Part shown: positions 45,522 to 57,732 of the stretch, piece by piece | How the letters are laid out: each line of letters starts with the position of its first letter | Position numbering within the stretch: position 1 is the first letter of the stretch | DNA from: Novosphingobium jiangmenense | GTDB taxonomy: Bacteria; Pseudomonadota; Alphaproteobacteria; Sphingomonadales; Sphingomonadaceae | Length of the DNA stretch: 64,000 nucleotides | Assembly (NCBI RefSeq): GCF_015694345.1 | Contig: NZ_JADQDC010000006.1 | Coordinates: 62,001 to 126,000, forward strand | Reading direction: 5' to 3' | Notes under the pieces: generated by a model | Databases searched by the model: none | The model's input: only the letters and a program-made list of their open reading frames with translations | Told to the model about the DNA's origin: nothing | Position numbers and translations under genes: made by a program

Positions 45522-46382
45522 ATGAGCCTCACTCTTGCCCTGCTTGCCGCAACCGCAGCGACGCCACCCGCCCCGCCCGCCCGGTCCGATGCCGTTGCGC
45601 TCGCGCGGTCATGCGAAGGCAAGGACGGCTTCTCCGACCCGGCTCCGCCCGCGCGAGTCTTCGGCAATGTGTGGTATGTCGGCACTTGTGGAGTGACGGT
45701 CCTGCTGATCACCGGTCCGCAGGGACACATCCTGGTCGATGCCGGGATGGAGGATGCCGCGCCTCAGGTGCTCGCCAACATTCGCAAGCTGGGCTTCAAC
45801 CCCAAGGACATCGGCCTGATCGTCTCCAGCCACGAGCATTTCGACCATGTCGGCGGGCTGGCTGCGTTGGAGAAGGCAACGGGGGCGCGCTTCGTCGCGA
45901 CGGCCGAGGCCGCCAAGGTCATTCGCAGCGGCAAGGTCAGCCCGGCTGACCCGCAGGCGCAGGAGATTCATGGCTCGCGCCCGGCGCGGGTGGACTTCAT
46001 CCTCAAGACCGGTGACGTGTTCAGCGTCGGGCCGCTGAAGATCACGGCGTTCGCTACGCCGGGACACACCGAGGGCTCGACGAGCTGGCACTGGAAATCG
46101 TGCGAAGGAAGTGACTGCCGCACGATCACCTACGTCGACAGCCTGACCGCGCTGCCGCTCGGCACCTATCGCTTTGCCGATCACCCAGAGCGCGTGGCGA
46201 TGTTCCGCAAGACCTTCGCGCAAGTCGAGGCGCTGGAGTGCGGCATTCTGCTGACGCCGCATCCTTCTTCAAGCGCCATGTTCGAACGCATGAGCGGCGC
46301 GCAACCGCTGGAAGATCGGAAGGCCTGCAAGGCGCTGGTGGCTGGCGCGAAGGATCGTCTGGAAAGGGCCATTGCCAAGTGA
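45522..46382 (+). CDS. subclass B3 metallo-beta-lactamase
   Basis: A 286-residue zinc hydrolase with a short signal-like start (LTLALLAATAATPPAPPA). The zinc ligands of subclass B3 are all in place: HEHFDH (with the first metal His at SSHEHFDH and the Asp-His pair), the later His in FATPGHTEGSTSWHW, and a third His in LTPHPSS. Upstream, VWYVGTCGVTVLLITGPQGH matches the B3 strand pattern. Such enzymes can hydrolyse penicillins to carbapenems in the periplasm; chromosomal copies of unknown use are common in soil sphingomonads. It is coupled to prmA (GTGA), which is unusual. Confidence 0.88.
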   Translation: MSLTLALLAATAATPPAPPARSDAVALARSCEGKDGFSDPAPPARVFGNVWYVGTCGVTVLLITGPQGHILVDAGMEDAAPQVLANIRKLGFNPKDIGLIVSSHEHFDHVGGLAALEKATGARFVATAEAAKVIRSGKVSPADPQAQEIHGSRPARVDFILKTGDVFSVGPLKITAFATPGHTEGSTSWHWKSCEGSDCRTITYVDSLTALPLGTYRFADHPERVAMFRKTFAQVEALECGILLTPHPSSSAMFERMSGAQPLEDRKACKALVAGAKDRLERAIAK

Positions 46383-47335
46383 GCTGGAAAGTAACCGTCT
46401 TCGCCCCGCGCGATGTCGTCCAGGCCGCGCTGATCGCGCACGAGGATGCGTGGGACTGGGACCACGACATCGTGATCGCGGGAAGCGAGATCGCCGAGGA
46501 CAAGCCCGAGGACTGGCAACTCGAAGCATGGCTCGACCGGAAGCCGACCAAGGCCGACCAGGACGCTATCGCCGACCTGTTCGAGGGCACGCCGCCCAAG
46601 CTGAACATCGAGAAGCTGCCCGAGACTGACTGGGTGACGCTGAGCCAGCAGGGCGTCGAACCGATCCGCGAAGGCGTGTTTCATGTCCACACGCCCGAGT
46701 ATCCACCGCTGAACGAGCGCGGCGTTCGGGACTTCGTCATTCCGGCAAGCCAGGCGTTCGGCACCGGCCAACATGCTACGACCGCGGGTTGCCTCGCCAT
46801 GCTCAGCCACATGAAGCAACAGGGCGTGACCGTTCGAAATCTGGCAGACATCGGCACCGGCACCGGACTGCTCGGCTTTGCCGGGCTGCACTTGTGGCCG
46901 AGGGCGCGCGCCATCGCCAGCGACATCGATGCGGTGTGCGGGCCGGTCGTCGCAGAGAACGCAGCCAACAACGGCATTCCGCTGGGCGACGGCGCCGGAC
47001 GCATGGCGATGGTCATCGCGGCGGGCATGGATCATCCACTTCTTGAAGCCGCCGGACCTTATGATCTGCTGATCGCCAACATTCTGGCCGGGCCGCTGGT
47101 GGAGCTTGCTCCCGAATTCGCCCGCGCCGTGGTGCCGGGCGGCAGCGTGTTGCTGGCGGGACTGCTCGAGACGCAGGAGGCTGCGGTGCGCGCGGCCTAT
47201 CGCAAGGCGGGCTTGCGGCTCGCGGCGCGCATGGTGCGTGGCGACTGGTCGATCCTGTGGCTGCGGCGACGCGCGGCGGGCGGTGTTCGCTCGAGCCGCG
47301 TTGGCGCTCTGCCGGAGTGGTCTAAGCGCTGGTGA
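46379..47335 (+). CDS. prmA: ribosomal protein L11 methyltransferase
   Basis: PrmA trimethylates lysine and N-terminal amino groups of ribosomal protein L11. The 318-residue protein has the SAM site LADIGTGTGLLGFAGL and DLLIANILAGPLVELAPEFA near 225. GTG 46379 overlaps the beta-lactamase stop as GTGA. The last ~25 residues after the domain (from about 294) are Arg-rich and look like an extra tail from an altered stop. The rest of the family ends with the catalytic domain. Confidence 0.93.
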   Translation: MSWKVTVFAPRDVVQAALIAHEDAWDWDHDIVIAGSEIAEDKPEDWQLEAWLDRKPTKADQDAIADLFEGTPPKLNIEKLPETDWVTLSQQGVEPIREGVFHVHTPEYPPLNERGVRDFVIPASQAFGTGQHATTAGCLAMLSHMKQQGVTVRNLADIGTGTGLLGFAGLHLWPRARAIASDIDAVCGPVVAENAANNGIPLGDGAGRMAMVIAAGMDHPLLEAAGPYDLLIANILAGPLVELAPEFARAVVPGGSVLLAGLLETQEAAVRAAYRKAGLRLAARMVRGDWSILWLRRRAAGGVRSSRVGALPEWSKRW

Positions 47336-47400
47336 GGCGCGAACAGGCTTGCGCGACGCGCATCGACGCTTAATCATCCGGTTAAGGCGGGAGATGCGCG

Positions 47401-48182
47401 ATGACCTACGAAACCTTCACCATCGAAAAGCGCGGCGCGGCCGACTGGGTAACGCTCAACCGGCCGGAGGTTCTCAACGCCATTTCGCTGCAGATGGTGC
47501 GCGAGCTTTCGGACTATTTCGGCGAGCTGTTCCATGACCGTGACACGCGCGTGGTCGTGCTGCGCGGCGCGGGCAAGGCTTTCTGCGCCGGGCTCGACAT
47601 CAAGGAGCGCGCAGAGAACCGCGAGGAGATACCGTTCGCGGGCGGCTTCAGCTTTCAGGGCTATCTGGCGGACGTCTATATCAAGATGCGGCGCTGCCCC
47701 CAGCCGATCGTCAGCCTCGTCCATGGCGCAGCCTGCGGAGGTGGTTTCTCGTTCGTGCTGGCTTCGGACATCCGCATTGCCGGGACAAGCGCGAAGATGA
47801 ACGCCGCCTACATCAAGCTCGGCCTGTCCGCCTGCGACATGGGCTGCAGCTACTTCCTGCCGCGCCTTGTCGGCACTTCGGTGGCGAGCGAGCTGATGCT
47901 GACCGGCCGCTTCATCCATGCGTCGCGCGCACTGGCGACCGGCCTCGTCTCTGAAGTGGTGCCCGACGACAAACTGGAAGCCACAGGCCAGACGTACGTC
48001 GATGACCTTCTCGCTGCCTCGCCAATGGGCCTCAGGATGACCAAGGAGGGCCTCAACCTCGCCATCGATGCACCGAGCCTTGAGGCGGCGATGGCCATCG
48101 AGAACCGAAACCAGCTGATGACCTCTGCCAGTCCGAACTTCCGCGAGGGGATGCAGGCGTTTCTGGAGAAGCGGAAGCCGAA

Positions 48183-48198
<16 letters not shown>
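47401..48198 (+). CDS. enoyl-CoA hydratase/isomerase family protein
   Basis: A 265-residue crotonase-superfamily protein. The oxyanion motifs are GKAFCAGLDIKE and HGAACGGGFSFVLASDIRIA; the region around AYIKLGLSACDMGCSYFLPR carries the catalytic-loop position but with Ala/Ser/Asp where many true hydratases have Glu pairs. The exact reaction is open; a steroid- or aryl-CoA hydratase is possible. It starts 65 bp after prmA and overlaps the cinA-like gene end by 16 bp. Confidence 0.85.
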
Positions 48199-51440
<3,242 letters not shown>

Positions 51441-51444
<4 letters not shown>

Positions 51445-53105
51445 GCCTTTTCCAGCAACCGGTCGGCCTGGGCGCGCGCCTCGGCGGTGACTTCGGCGCC
51501 CGAGAGCATCCGCGCAATCTCTTCCTTGCGCGCCGCTGCATCGAGAAGCGCGACCGAAGTGCGCGTGACTGTCCCTTCCGAGGACTTGGCGATCATGTAG
51601 TGCCGATCACCGCGCGCGGCGACTTGCGGGCTGTGGGTGACGGCCAGCAGTTGCCCCCCGCTGGCAAGGCGCGAGAGGCGATCGCCGATGGCACTGGCTA
51701 CGGCCCCGCCGACGCCACGGTCGATCTCGTCGAAGATGATCGTCGCTGCCCCGCCCTCTTCCGCAAGGGCAACCTTGAGCGCGAGGATGAAGCGCGAAAG
51801 TTCGCCGCCCGAAGCGATCTTGCCCAGCGGGGCGAAATCGGCGCCGGGGTTGGTCGAGATCAGGAACTCGACGGCGTCAATGCCGCCAGCGCCCCAGCGA
51901 TCCTCGGGCAGGCGCAGGACGGCGGTGTGGAACTTTGCGGCATCGAGCTTGAGTGGCGCGAGTTCGGCAGCGACCGCCTTGTCCAGCCGGCGGGCCGCCT
52001 CTGCACGCTGGACCGAGAGCGCTTCGGCCTTGGCCTGATAATCGAGCGCGGCTTCGCGGGCGGTCCGCTCAAGCCCGGCGATCTGCGCCTCGCCACCTTC
52101 GATGGCGTCGAGCGCGGTGCGCATCTCGGTCATCTTGTGCGGAAGGTCGTCTACCGTGCAGCCGTGCTTGCGGGCAGCGGCGCGCAAGTCGAACAGGCGG
52201 GTCTCGATCCGGTCGAGCAGCGCCGGATCGTGGGCCAGTGCCTCGGCGGCGCGGGCGAGCTTGTCCTCGGCCTCGCTCGCTTCGATCACGGCGCGGTCAA
52301 GCGCCTCCAGCGCCTCGGCCAGAAGCGGGTGCTCGGCCGCGATGCGATCAAGGCGGCGGGCGGCGCTGCGCAAGGTGGCGAGCGCGGAGTCCGAGCCTTC
52401 CCACAGGCGCTGCAGTTCGACGAGATCGCCCGACAGCCGCTCCCCCTTCTGCATGTCGGCGCGCTGGCCGGCGAGTTCCTCTTCCTCGCCCAGCACCGGG
52501 GCAAGGGCGTTGAGTTCGGCGAGGTGGGCGAGCAGCAGGTCCTGCTCCTCGGCCGCGCGCGAGACGGCAGCGCGGGCGGCATCGAGTGCATCTTCGGCCT
52601 TGCGCCACTTCGACCATGCGGCTTCTACGCCCGCCACATCGGCCCCGGCATAACGGTCCAGGAGTGCGCGATGACCACGCGCATTCACAAGGCCGCGATC
52701 ATCGTGCTGGCCGTGAAGTTCGACCAGGCTGCGAGCCAGTTCGCGAAGCAAGGCGACGCCGACCGGCTGGTCGTTGACGAAGGCCTTGGAGCCGCCATCG
52801 GCCCTCACCCGGCGCTTGATGATCAGCGCCTCGCCCGGCTCTACATCGACTTCCGCTTCGTTGAGCGCGGAGCGGATCGCAGGCGGAAAGCGATCGAACT
52901 CGAACGTGGCGGTAACGCTGGCCTGATCTTCGCCCGAACGGACAAGGCCGCTGTCGGCCCGATCGCCGAGAATGAGGCCCAGCGCATCGAGCAGGATCGA
53001 CTTGCCCGCGCCGGTCTCGCCCGTCAGCACGCCTAGGCCGCTGGCAAAGCTGAGATCGAGCGCCTCGATGAGCACGACATTGCGGATCGACAGGCTGGTG
53101 AGCAT
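51441..53105 (-). CDS. recN: DNA repair protein RecN
   Basis: RecN is an SMC-like ATPase that acts at double-strand breaks. The 554-residue protein has an N-terminal Walker A in GETGAGKSILLDALGLILGD, long coiled-coil segments in the middle, the signature ASGGELSRFILALKVALA, Walker B IIFDEIDRGVGG and the last motif AVTHSPQVAARGDRH. It starts a recN-GNAT-ligA-cinA-like operon on the minus strand. bamD, which usually precedes recN, is 3 kb away. Confidence 0.95.
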
Positions 53106-53251
53106 CGCGCGATTCTCTAGCCGGTTGCGCCGCGCTCGTCCACGCAGGGAAGTGCGTTTCGTTCTCGACTTGTTTCATTCGGGTGACACGGTGCCACACG
53201 CACGCAATGCGAATCCGCCATTGGTGGCTCCAGATGGAGAAAGGTTCGCTC

Positions 53252-54163
53252 ATGGCACCCCACGCCAAGCTCGCCGGCAAGACGCCGTTCAAGTCTGCCG
53301 CCGATCTGCTGTCTTCGGCCCCTGCCTGGCTTGATTTGCCGGAACCGCGCGGCTTTCGCCCCAAGCGCCGTTTGCGCACGGTGTGGATTTCCGACGTGCA
53401 CCTCGGCACGCGGGGCTGCAATGCGGCGATGCTGCTCGACTTCCTCGCGGCAATCGAGTGCGAGACGCTCTACCTGGTCGGCGACATTGTCGATGGCTGG
53501 CGACTGTGCAAGGGCTGGTACTGGCCGGATGCGCACAACGAGGTCATCCGCCGCATCCTCAAGATGGCGCATCGCGGGACGCGGGTGATCCTGATCGCGG
53601 GCAACCATGACGAGATGCTGCGCCCCTATGCCGGGATGAGCTTCGGCGGCGTGGAACTGGCGTTGGAGGCGATCCACAAGACTGCCGACGGGCGGCGCCT
53701 GCTGGTGACGCACGGTGACGGGTTCGATGGCGTGGTGCTCTATGCCCGCTGGCTCGCCTTCCTCGGCGACAAGGCCTACTCGCTGTTGCTGCGAGCGAAC
53801 GTGCTGTTCAACTTGGCCCGCCGCCAGTTCAAGCTGCCGTACTGGTCACTTTCGGCCTACCTCAAGAAGAAGGTCAAGAACGCAGTCCAGTTCGTCTGCG
53901 ACTTCGAGGAGGCCGTGGCCCACGCCGCGCGGGACATGGGCGTGGATGGTGTGGTCTGCGGGCACATCCACTGCGCCGAGATCCGCCAGATCGGCGACGT
54001 GACTTACTACAATGATGGCGACTGGGTGGAGAGCTGCACCGCGCTGGCCGAGGAATTCGATGGGAGCATGGCGATCATCGACTGGGCCGACGAGACGCGG
54101 CGGGCCGCAGCCGTAAAGGCCGCTCTGAAGCCGATCCCGCAACTCGAGGAAGAACCGGCATGA
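53252..54163 (+). CDS. calcineurin-like phosphoesterase, LpxH/YbbF-like
   Basis: A 303-residue binuclear metallophosphoesterase. The ligands are clear: WISDVHLGTRG, VGDIVDGW, LIAGNHDEML, VTHGDGFD and CGHIHCAEIR. These proteins are usually labelled UDP-2,3-diacylglucosamine hydrolases, but the family is broad and the pairing with a glycosyltransferase suggests lipid phosphate or glycolipid chemistry. ATG 53252 was chosen by its AAAGG. The stop overlaps the glycosyltransferase start (ATGA). Confidence 0.88.
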   Translation: MAPHAKLAGKTPFKSAADLLSSAPAWLDLPEPRGFRPKRRLRTVWISDVHLGTRGCNAAMLLDFLAAIECETLYLVGDIVDGWRLCKGWYWPDAHNEVIRRILKMAHRGTRVILIAGNHDEMLRPYAGMSFGGVELALEAIHKTADGRRLLVTHGDGFDGVVLYARWLAFLGDKAYSLLLRANVLFNLARRQFKLPYWSLSAYLKKKVKNAVQFVCDFEEAVAHAARDMGVDGVVCGHIHCAEIRQIGDVTYYNDGDWVESCTALAEEFDGSMAIIDWADETRRAAAVKAALKPIPQLEEEPA

Positions 54164-55224
54164 GAATCGCGATCTGCACCGACGCCTGGCACCCCCAAGT
54201 GAACGGCGTGGTCCGCACGCTGGCAGCGACGGTGGAGCGGCTGGTCGCGCGCGGCCACGAGGTCGAACTGGTCACCCCGAGCCAGTTTCTGACCATGCCG
54301 CTGCCGGGCTACAGCGAGATCCGGCTGGCGATGCTGCCGCGCTTCGGAACGCGCCGAACCCTCAGCGATTTCGCCCCGGATGTCGTGCACATCGCCACCG
54401 AGGGACCGATCGGCTGGAGCGCGCGGAGCTGGTGCAAGGCCAATGGCGTGCCGTTCACAAGCGCCTTCCACACGCGCTTCCCTGAATATGCCGCGGTGCG
54501 AACGGGTCTCAAGCCGGAGCGGTTCTGGCCGGTCATGCGACGGTTCCACGGGGCAAGTCGCGCGGTGCTGGTATCGACGCCGACACTGGCGCACGAACTG
54601 GCCAGCCATGGCCTGAACCACACGCGGCTGTGGACGCGCGGAATCGACCGCGAGGTGTTCCACCCGCATCATGATCCCCTGCCCGAACTGGCAGACCTGC
54701 CCCGCCCGATCATGCTGAACGTGGGGCGAGTGGCGATCGAGAAGAACATCGAGGCATTTCTGCATGCCGACGTGCCCGGAACCAAGGTCATCGTCGGCGA
54801 CGGTCCAGCGCTGACGCGACTGAAAGACCGGTTCCCCGATGCGGTATTCCTCGGCGCTCGCCATGGCGTTGAGCTGGCGCGGGCCTATGCCTCTGCGGAT
54901 GTCTTCGTATTCCCGAGCAAGACCGACACTTTCGGCCTTGTCGTTATCGAAGCGCTGGCCTGCGGCGTACCGGTTGCAGCCTACCCGGTGCCCGGACCGC
55001 TGGACATCATTGGCTTTGGCGGCCGCGGGCCCGACAATGATCTTCCCATGACGATCGGCGCGCTGGAGGACGATCTCGCCTTGGCCATTGCCAAGGCGCT
55101 GCGATGCGACCGCGTGGGCGCGGCGGTACAGGGGGCACGGCACAACTGGGACCGGGCCACCGACCAGTTCCTCGATGCCGTGCGCGAGGCGGTGCAATCC
55201 GAGGCGCGGCTGGAGATCGCCTGA
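54160..55224 (+). CDS. GT4-family glycosyltransferase
   Basis: A 354-residue retaining GT-B fold transferase. The N terminus IAICTDAWHPQVNGVVRTL is typical of the GT4 group that includes MgtA/PimB-like lipid glycosyltransferases. The C-terminal donor site is in VFPSKTDTFGLVVIEALACG. The overlap with the phosphoesterase gene points to a joint step such as membrane glycolipid synthesis. The acceptor is not known. No transmembrane segment is seen. Confidence 0.9.
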   Translation: MRIAICTDAWHPQVNGVVRTLAATVERLVARGHEVELVTPSQFLTMPLPGYSEIRLAMLPRFGTRRTLSDFAPDVVHIATEGPIGWSARSWCKANGVPFTSAFHTRFPEYAAVRTGLKPERFWPVMRRFHGASRAVLVSTPTLAHELASHGLNHTRLWTRGIDREVFHPHHDPLPELADLPRPIMLNVGRVAIEKNIEAFLHADVPGTKVIVGDGPALTRLKDRFPDAVFLGARHGVELARAYASADVFVFPSKTDTFGLVVIEALACGVPVAAYPVPGPLDIIGFGGRGPDNDLPMTIGALEDDLALAIAKALRCDRVGAAVQGARHNWDRATDQFLDAVREAVQSEARLEIA

Positions 55225-55311
55225 TTGCGGCCTTAGCCAAAGGCGGCACATAAGCGGTGGAAAGCTCCGGACGCGCCATGCTAAGCGCCGGGCCATGGAG
55301 CCCGTTGCCGC

Positions 55312-56259
55312 ATGCTAGCCGACCTGCAAGTTCAACCTGTTGTGATTGAAGCACAATCCAGCAAGCCCGCGCCCGGCGAAGAGCTGCCCGCGGGCGTGCG
55401 GGAGATGGTTGGTTCCGCGCTTGAATCCGGAAATGCGGCCGAGGCCGAGGTGGTCATCCGGACGGCAAAGCGGGCCTATCCCGGCGCGGCCGACGCGATC
55501 GAACAGATCGTGGCGCAATGGAAGGTCATGCGCGCGGCTACCGCAATCGCCAGGGCAGACGCCGCCCCCGCTGCACCTGCGCGCCGCGACACGGCACCGA
55601 CAGCGGCTGAAGCGGGCGGCACGAGGCTGACCGGCGAAGGCGAGGCAGGCGCTTTTGCCAACACCGGGAACGCTCCCGGCATCGGCCTGGTCGGTGGTTT
55701 CAAGCTTCTGGCCGAAGGGCAGAACTGGCGCGTCGCCACGTCCGCCCGCGCCGATTATCAGGAAACGGCCGATGTCGTTACGCGAGAGCAATACCGGTTC
55801 TCTGCCGAGCCGAACTACAAGTTCGATGATCGCGGCTACATTTACGGGCTGGGCCAGTTCGAGAAGGACCGCTTTCAGGGATTTGCCTCGCGCTACAGCA
55901 TATCCGGCGGCCTCGGGTACAGCGTGCTGAAGGATGAGGGAGCCAAGCTCAGCGTCAAGGCCGGGCCTGCGTGGCGCGTGACCAATCCGGTGGGTGCGGA
56001 ACGGGAATCGGTTGTCGCGGGACTCGCCTCGATCGAGGCCAAGTTCAAGCTCTCGCCGTCACTGGAATACAGCCAAGACGCGAGCGCCTATGTCGATGCG
56101 CAAGGCAGCACGTTCTACACGTTAGCTGCGCTGGATTCCCGCCTCATCGGAAAGCTGAAGGCGCGGCTTTCGTACATGATCCAGCACGAAACCGCCCCGG
56201 AACTCGGGCGGCTTGGCACGGATACGACAAGCCGGCTGACGCTGGTCTATGGGTTCTGA
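55312..56259 (+). CDS. DUF481 outer-membrane beta-barrel-like protein without clear signal peptide
   Basis: The 315-residue protein's C-terminal two thirds match DUF481: alternating strands such as GFKLLAEGQNWRVATSARAD, YRFSAEPNYKFDDRGYIYGL and the ending TSRLTLVYGF with the C-terminal phenylalanine of outer-membrane barrels. The N terminus is hydrophilic with an Ala/Pro-rich linker; no signal peptide is visible and a stop codon closes the frame 30 bp upstream of ATG 55312. Start mis-assignment or lost signal are possible. Confidence 0.8.
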   Translation: MLADLQVQPVVIEAQSSKPAPGEELPAGVREMVGSALESGNAAEAEVVIRTAKRAYPGAADAIEQIVAQWKVMRAATAIARADAAPAAPARRDTAPTAAEAGGTRLTGEGEAGAFANTGNAPGIGLVGGFKLLAEGQNWRVATSARADYQETADVVTREQYRFSAEPNYKFDDRGYIYGLGQFEKDRFQGFASRYSISGGLGYSVLKDEGAKLSVKAGPAWRVTNPVGAERESVVAGLASIEAKFKLSPSLEYSQDASAYVDAQGSTFYTLAALDSRLIGKLKARLSYMIQHETAPELGRLGTDTTSRLTLVYGF

Positions 56260-56275
56260 ATGAAGATCAGGGGGT

Positions 56276-56292
56276 TCTGAGCGAAGCTCAGA
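56276..56292. terminator. hairpin between DUF481 and bamD
   Basis: TCTGAGC-GAA-GCTCAGA forms a perfect 7 bp stem with a 3-base loop between the convergent genes. It overlaps the last codons of bamD (stop at 56288-56290), so it may end both transcripts. It is short and lacks a T-run. Confidence 0.45.
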
Positions 56293-57094
56293 CGGCCTTG
56301 GTGCCCGGCGCGTACTTGTTCATCAGCTCGTACGAGCGCTCGTACCATTTGCTGCCGGGATAGTTGGTGCCGAGAACCGCAGCAGCCTTCTGCGCTTCCT
56401 GCGGCAGGCCGAGCGAAAGGTAGCTTTCGACCAGGCGATAGAGCGCTTCGGGCGTGTGGCTGGTGCTCTGGAACTTGTCGACCACGGTGCGGAAGCGAAG
56501 CGTGCCCGCCAGCCACTTGCCGCTGCGCTGGTACATGCGACCGATCTCCATCTCCTTGCCGGCAAGGTGATCGTTGATCAGGTCGATCTTCAGGCGCGCA
56601 TCCGCCGCGTAGTCGGTGTTGGGATAACGGCGAACCAGCTCGTTCATCGCCGTCAGCGCCTGCTGGGTGATCTTCTGGTCGCGCGTGACGTCGGAGATCT
56701 GTTCGTAATAGCACAGCGCGACGAGGTAGTAGGCGTAGGGCGCGTCCTTGTTGCCGGGGTGTATCGACAGGAAGCGCTGGGCCGACTGGACCGACTTCGA
56801 GTAATCGCGCGCGACGTAGTAGCTGAAAGCGCTCATCAGCTGGGCGCGACGGGCCCACGGCGAATAGGGGTGCTGGCGCTCGACCTCGTCGAACAGCGCG
56901 GCAGCCTGCTTCGAATCGCCGCGATCGAGACGATCCTTCGCGGCGGTGTAGAGCGTGTCGACGTCGCGAGCGACGTAGGCGACGTCCTTCTTCTTGTTTC
57001 CTCCGCCAGCACAGCCTGCAGTCACGCCCATGGCGACAGTGGCAGCAGCAAGGACGGCGAAGCGCAGCGGACGGCGCATGTCGAGGACGGTCAT
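56288..57094 (-). CDS. bamD: outer membrane assembly lipoprotein BamD
   Basis: BamD is the essential lipoprotein of the BAM complex that inserts outer-membrane proteins. The 268-residue protein has a lipobox VTAGC (Cys28), then five TPR-like repeats beginning LYTAAKDRLDRGDSKQAAAL and including HPYSPWARRAQLMSAFSYYV, typical of the family. ATG 57094 or 57079 could be used. Its usual partner recN is not adjacent. Confidence 0.94.
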   Translation of the reverse strand: MTVLDMRRPLRFAVLAAATVAMGVTAGCAGGGNKKKDVAYVARDVDTLYTAAKDRLDRGDSKQAAALFDEVERQHPYSPWARRAQLMSAFSYYVARDYSKSVQSAQRFLSIHPGNKDAPYAYYLVALCYYEQISDVTRDQKITQQALTAMNELVRRYPNTDYAADARLKIDLINDHLAGKEMEIGRMYQRSGKWLAGTLRFRTVVDKFQSTSHTPEALYRLVESYLSLGLPQEAQKAAAVLGTNYPGSKWYERSYELMNKYAPGTKAV

Positions 57095-57145
57095 GCCGAC
57101 CCTATAGCCAGCCGGTTCCTGAACGCCAAGTGAAGTTGCGGTCTT

Positions 57146-57580
57146 TTACGCTTCGGTGAAGGGAGGCTCCAGCGCGATCGGATCGGCAAGGGTGATCCGG
57201 TCAAGAATGGCGGCGGTTTCGTCGCGCAGCTGGAGCATCAGGCCGCGCAGCCGGCACTCGGCTTCGGGCAGGCAGTTGTTGCAGGTTTCATGGGCATTGC
57301 GGGCCGCGCAAGGCACGAGCGCCAGACTGCCCCGCGTCAGGCGGATAATATCGCCGTAACGGATGTCCACCGGCGGCAAGGCGAGCTCGTAGCCCCCCTC
57401 ACGCCCGCGATGGGAAATGACGATTCCTTCCCGCGCCATCTCGGACAGGATCACGGTGAGGAACTTGCGCGGGATGTTCTGCGCCTCGGCGATCGCATCG
57501 AGGCGCACAGGGCCTTGCCCGAACGTGTCGGAAAGATGTTGCAGCGCCCGGATGGTATATCGCGTCTTTTGCGAAAGCAT
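57146..57580 (-). CDS. Rrf2-family regulator with Fe-S cysteines
   Basis: A 144-residue regulator of the Rrf2 family (IscR, NsrR, RirA). It has an N-terminal winged helix (ALQHLSDTFGQGPVRLDAIA) and the cysteine set in LVPCAARNAHETCNNCLPEAEC, able to bind an Fe-S cluster that senses iron or NO. Target genes are not adjacent, so whether it is RirA- or NsrR-like is open. It is preceded by a 150 bp gap containing its promoter. Confidence 0.9.
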   Translation of the reverse strand: MLSQKTRYTIRALQHLSDTFGQGPVRLDAIAEAQNIPRKFLTVILSEMAREGIVISHRGREGGYELALPPVDIRYGDIIRLTRGSLALVPCAARNAHETCNNCLPEAECRLRGLMLQLRDETAAILDRITLADPIALEPPFTEA

Positions 57581-57662
57581 TCGGCACAGATGAACACTCG
57601 CGGGCGAATGTCAACGCGCCGGGTAGAATTTCGGGATGACACTGCCCTGCCCGGACAGCAAT

Positions 57663-57693
57663 CGCGCCCGGCCTCCTGAGGAGACCGGGCGCG
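57663..57693 (-). terminator. strong hairpin after the carboxylesterase gene
   Basis: CGCGCCCGG pairs perfectly with CCGGGCGCG around a 13-base loop, 40 bp beyond the carboxylesterase stop. There is no T-run, so termination would need Rho or the hairpin may serve for stability. It stands between two minus-strand genes. Confidence 0.6.
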
Positions 57694-57732
57694 TGGCGTC
57701 TGTTGCTGCCTGCGGTTGCGACCCGTCAGACT

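Noticed and set aside
55288..55304. Terminator after the GT4 gene (GGGC-CATGGA-GCCC)
   Set aside because: The stem is only 4-5 bp and there is no T-run; not listed as a feature.
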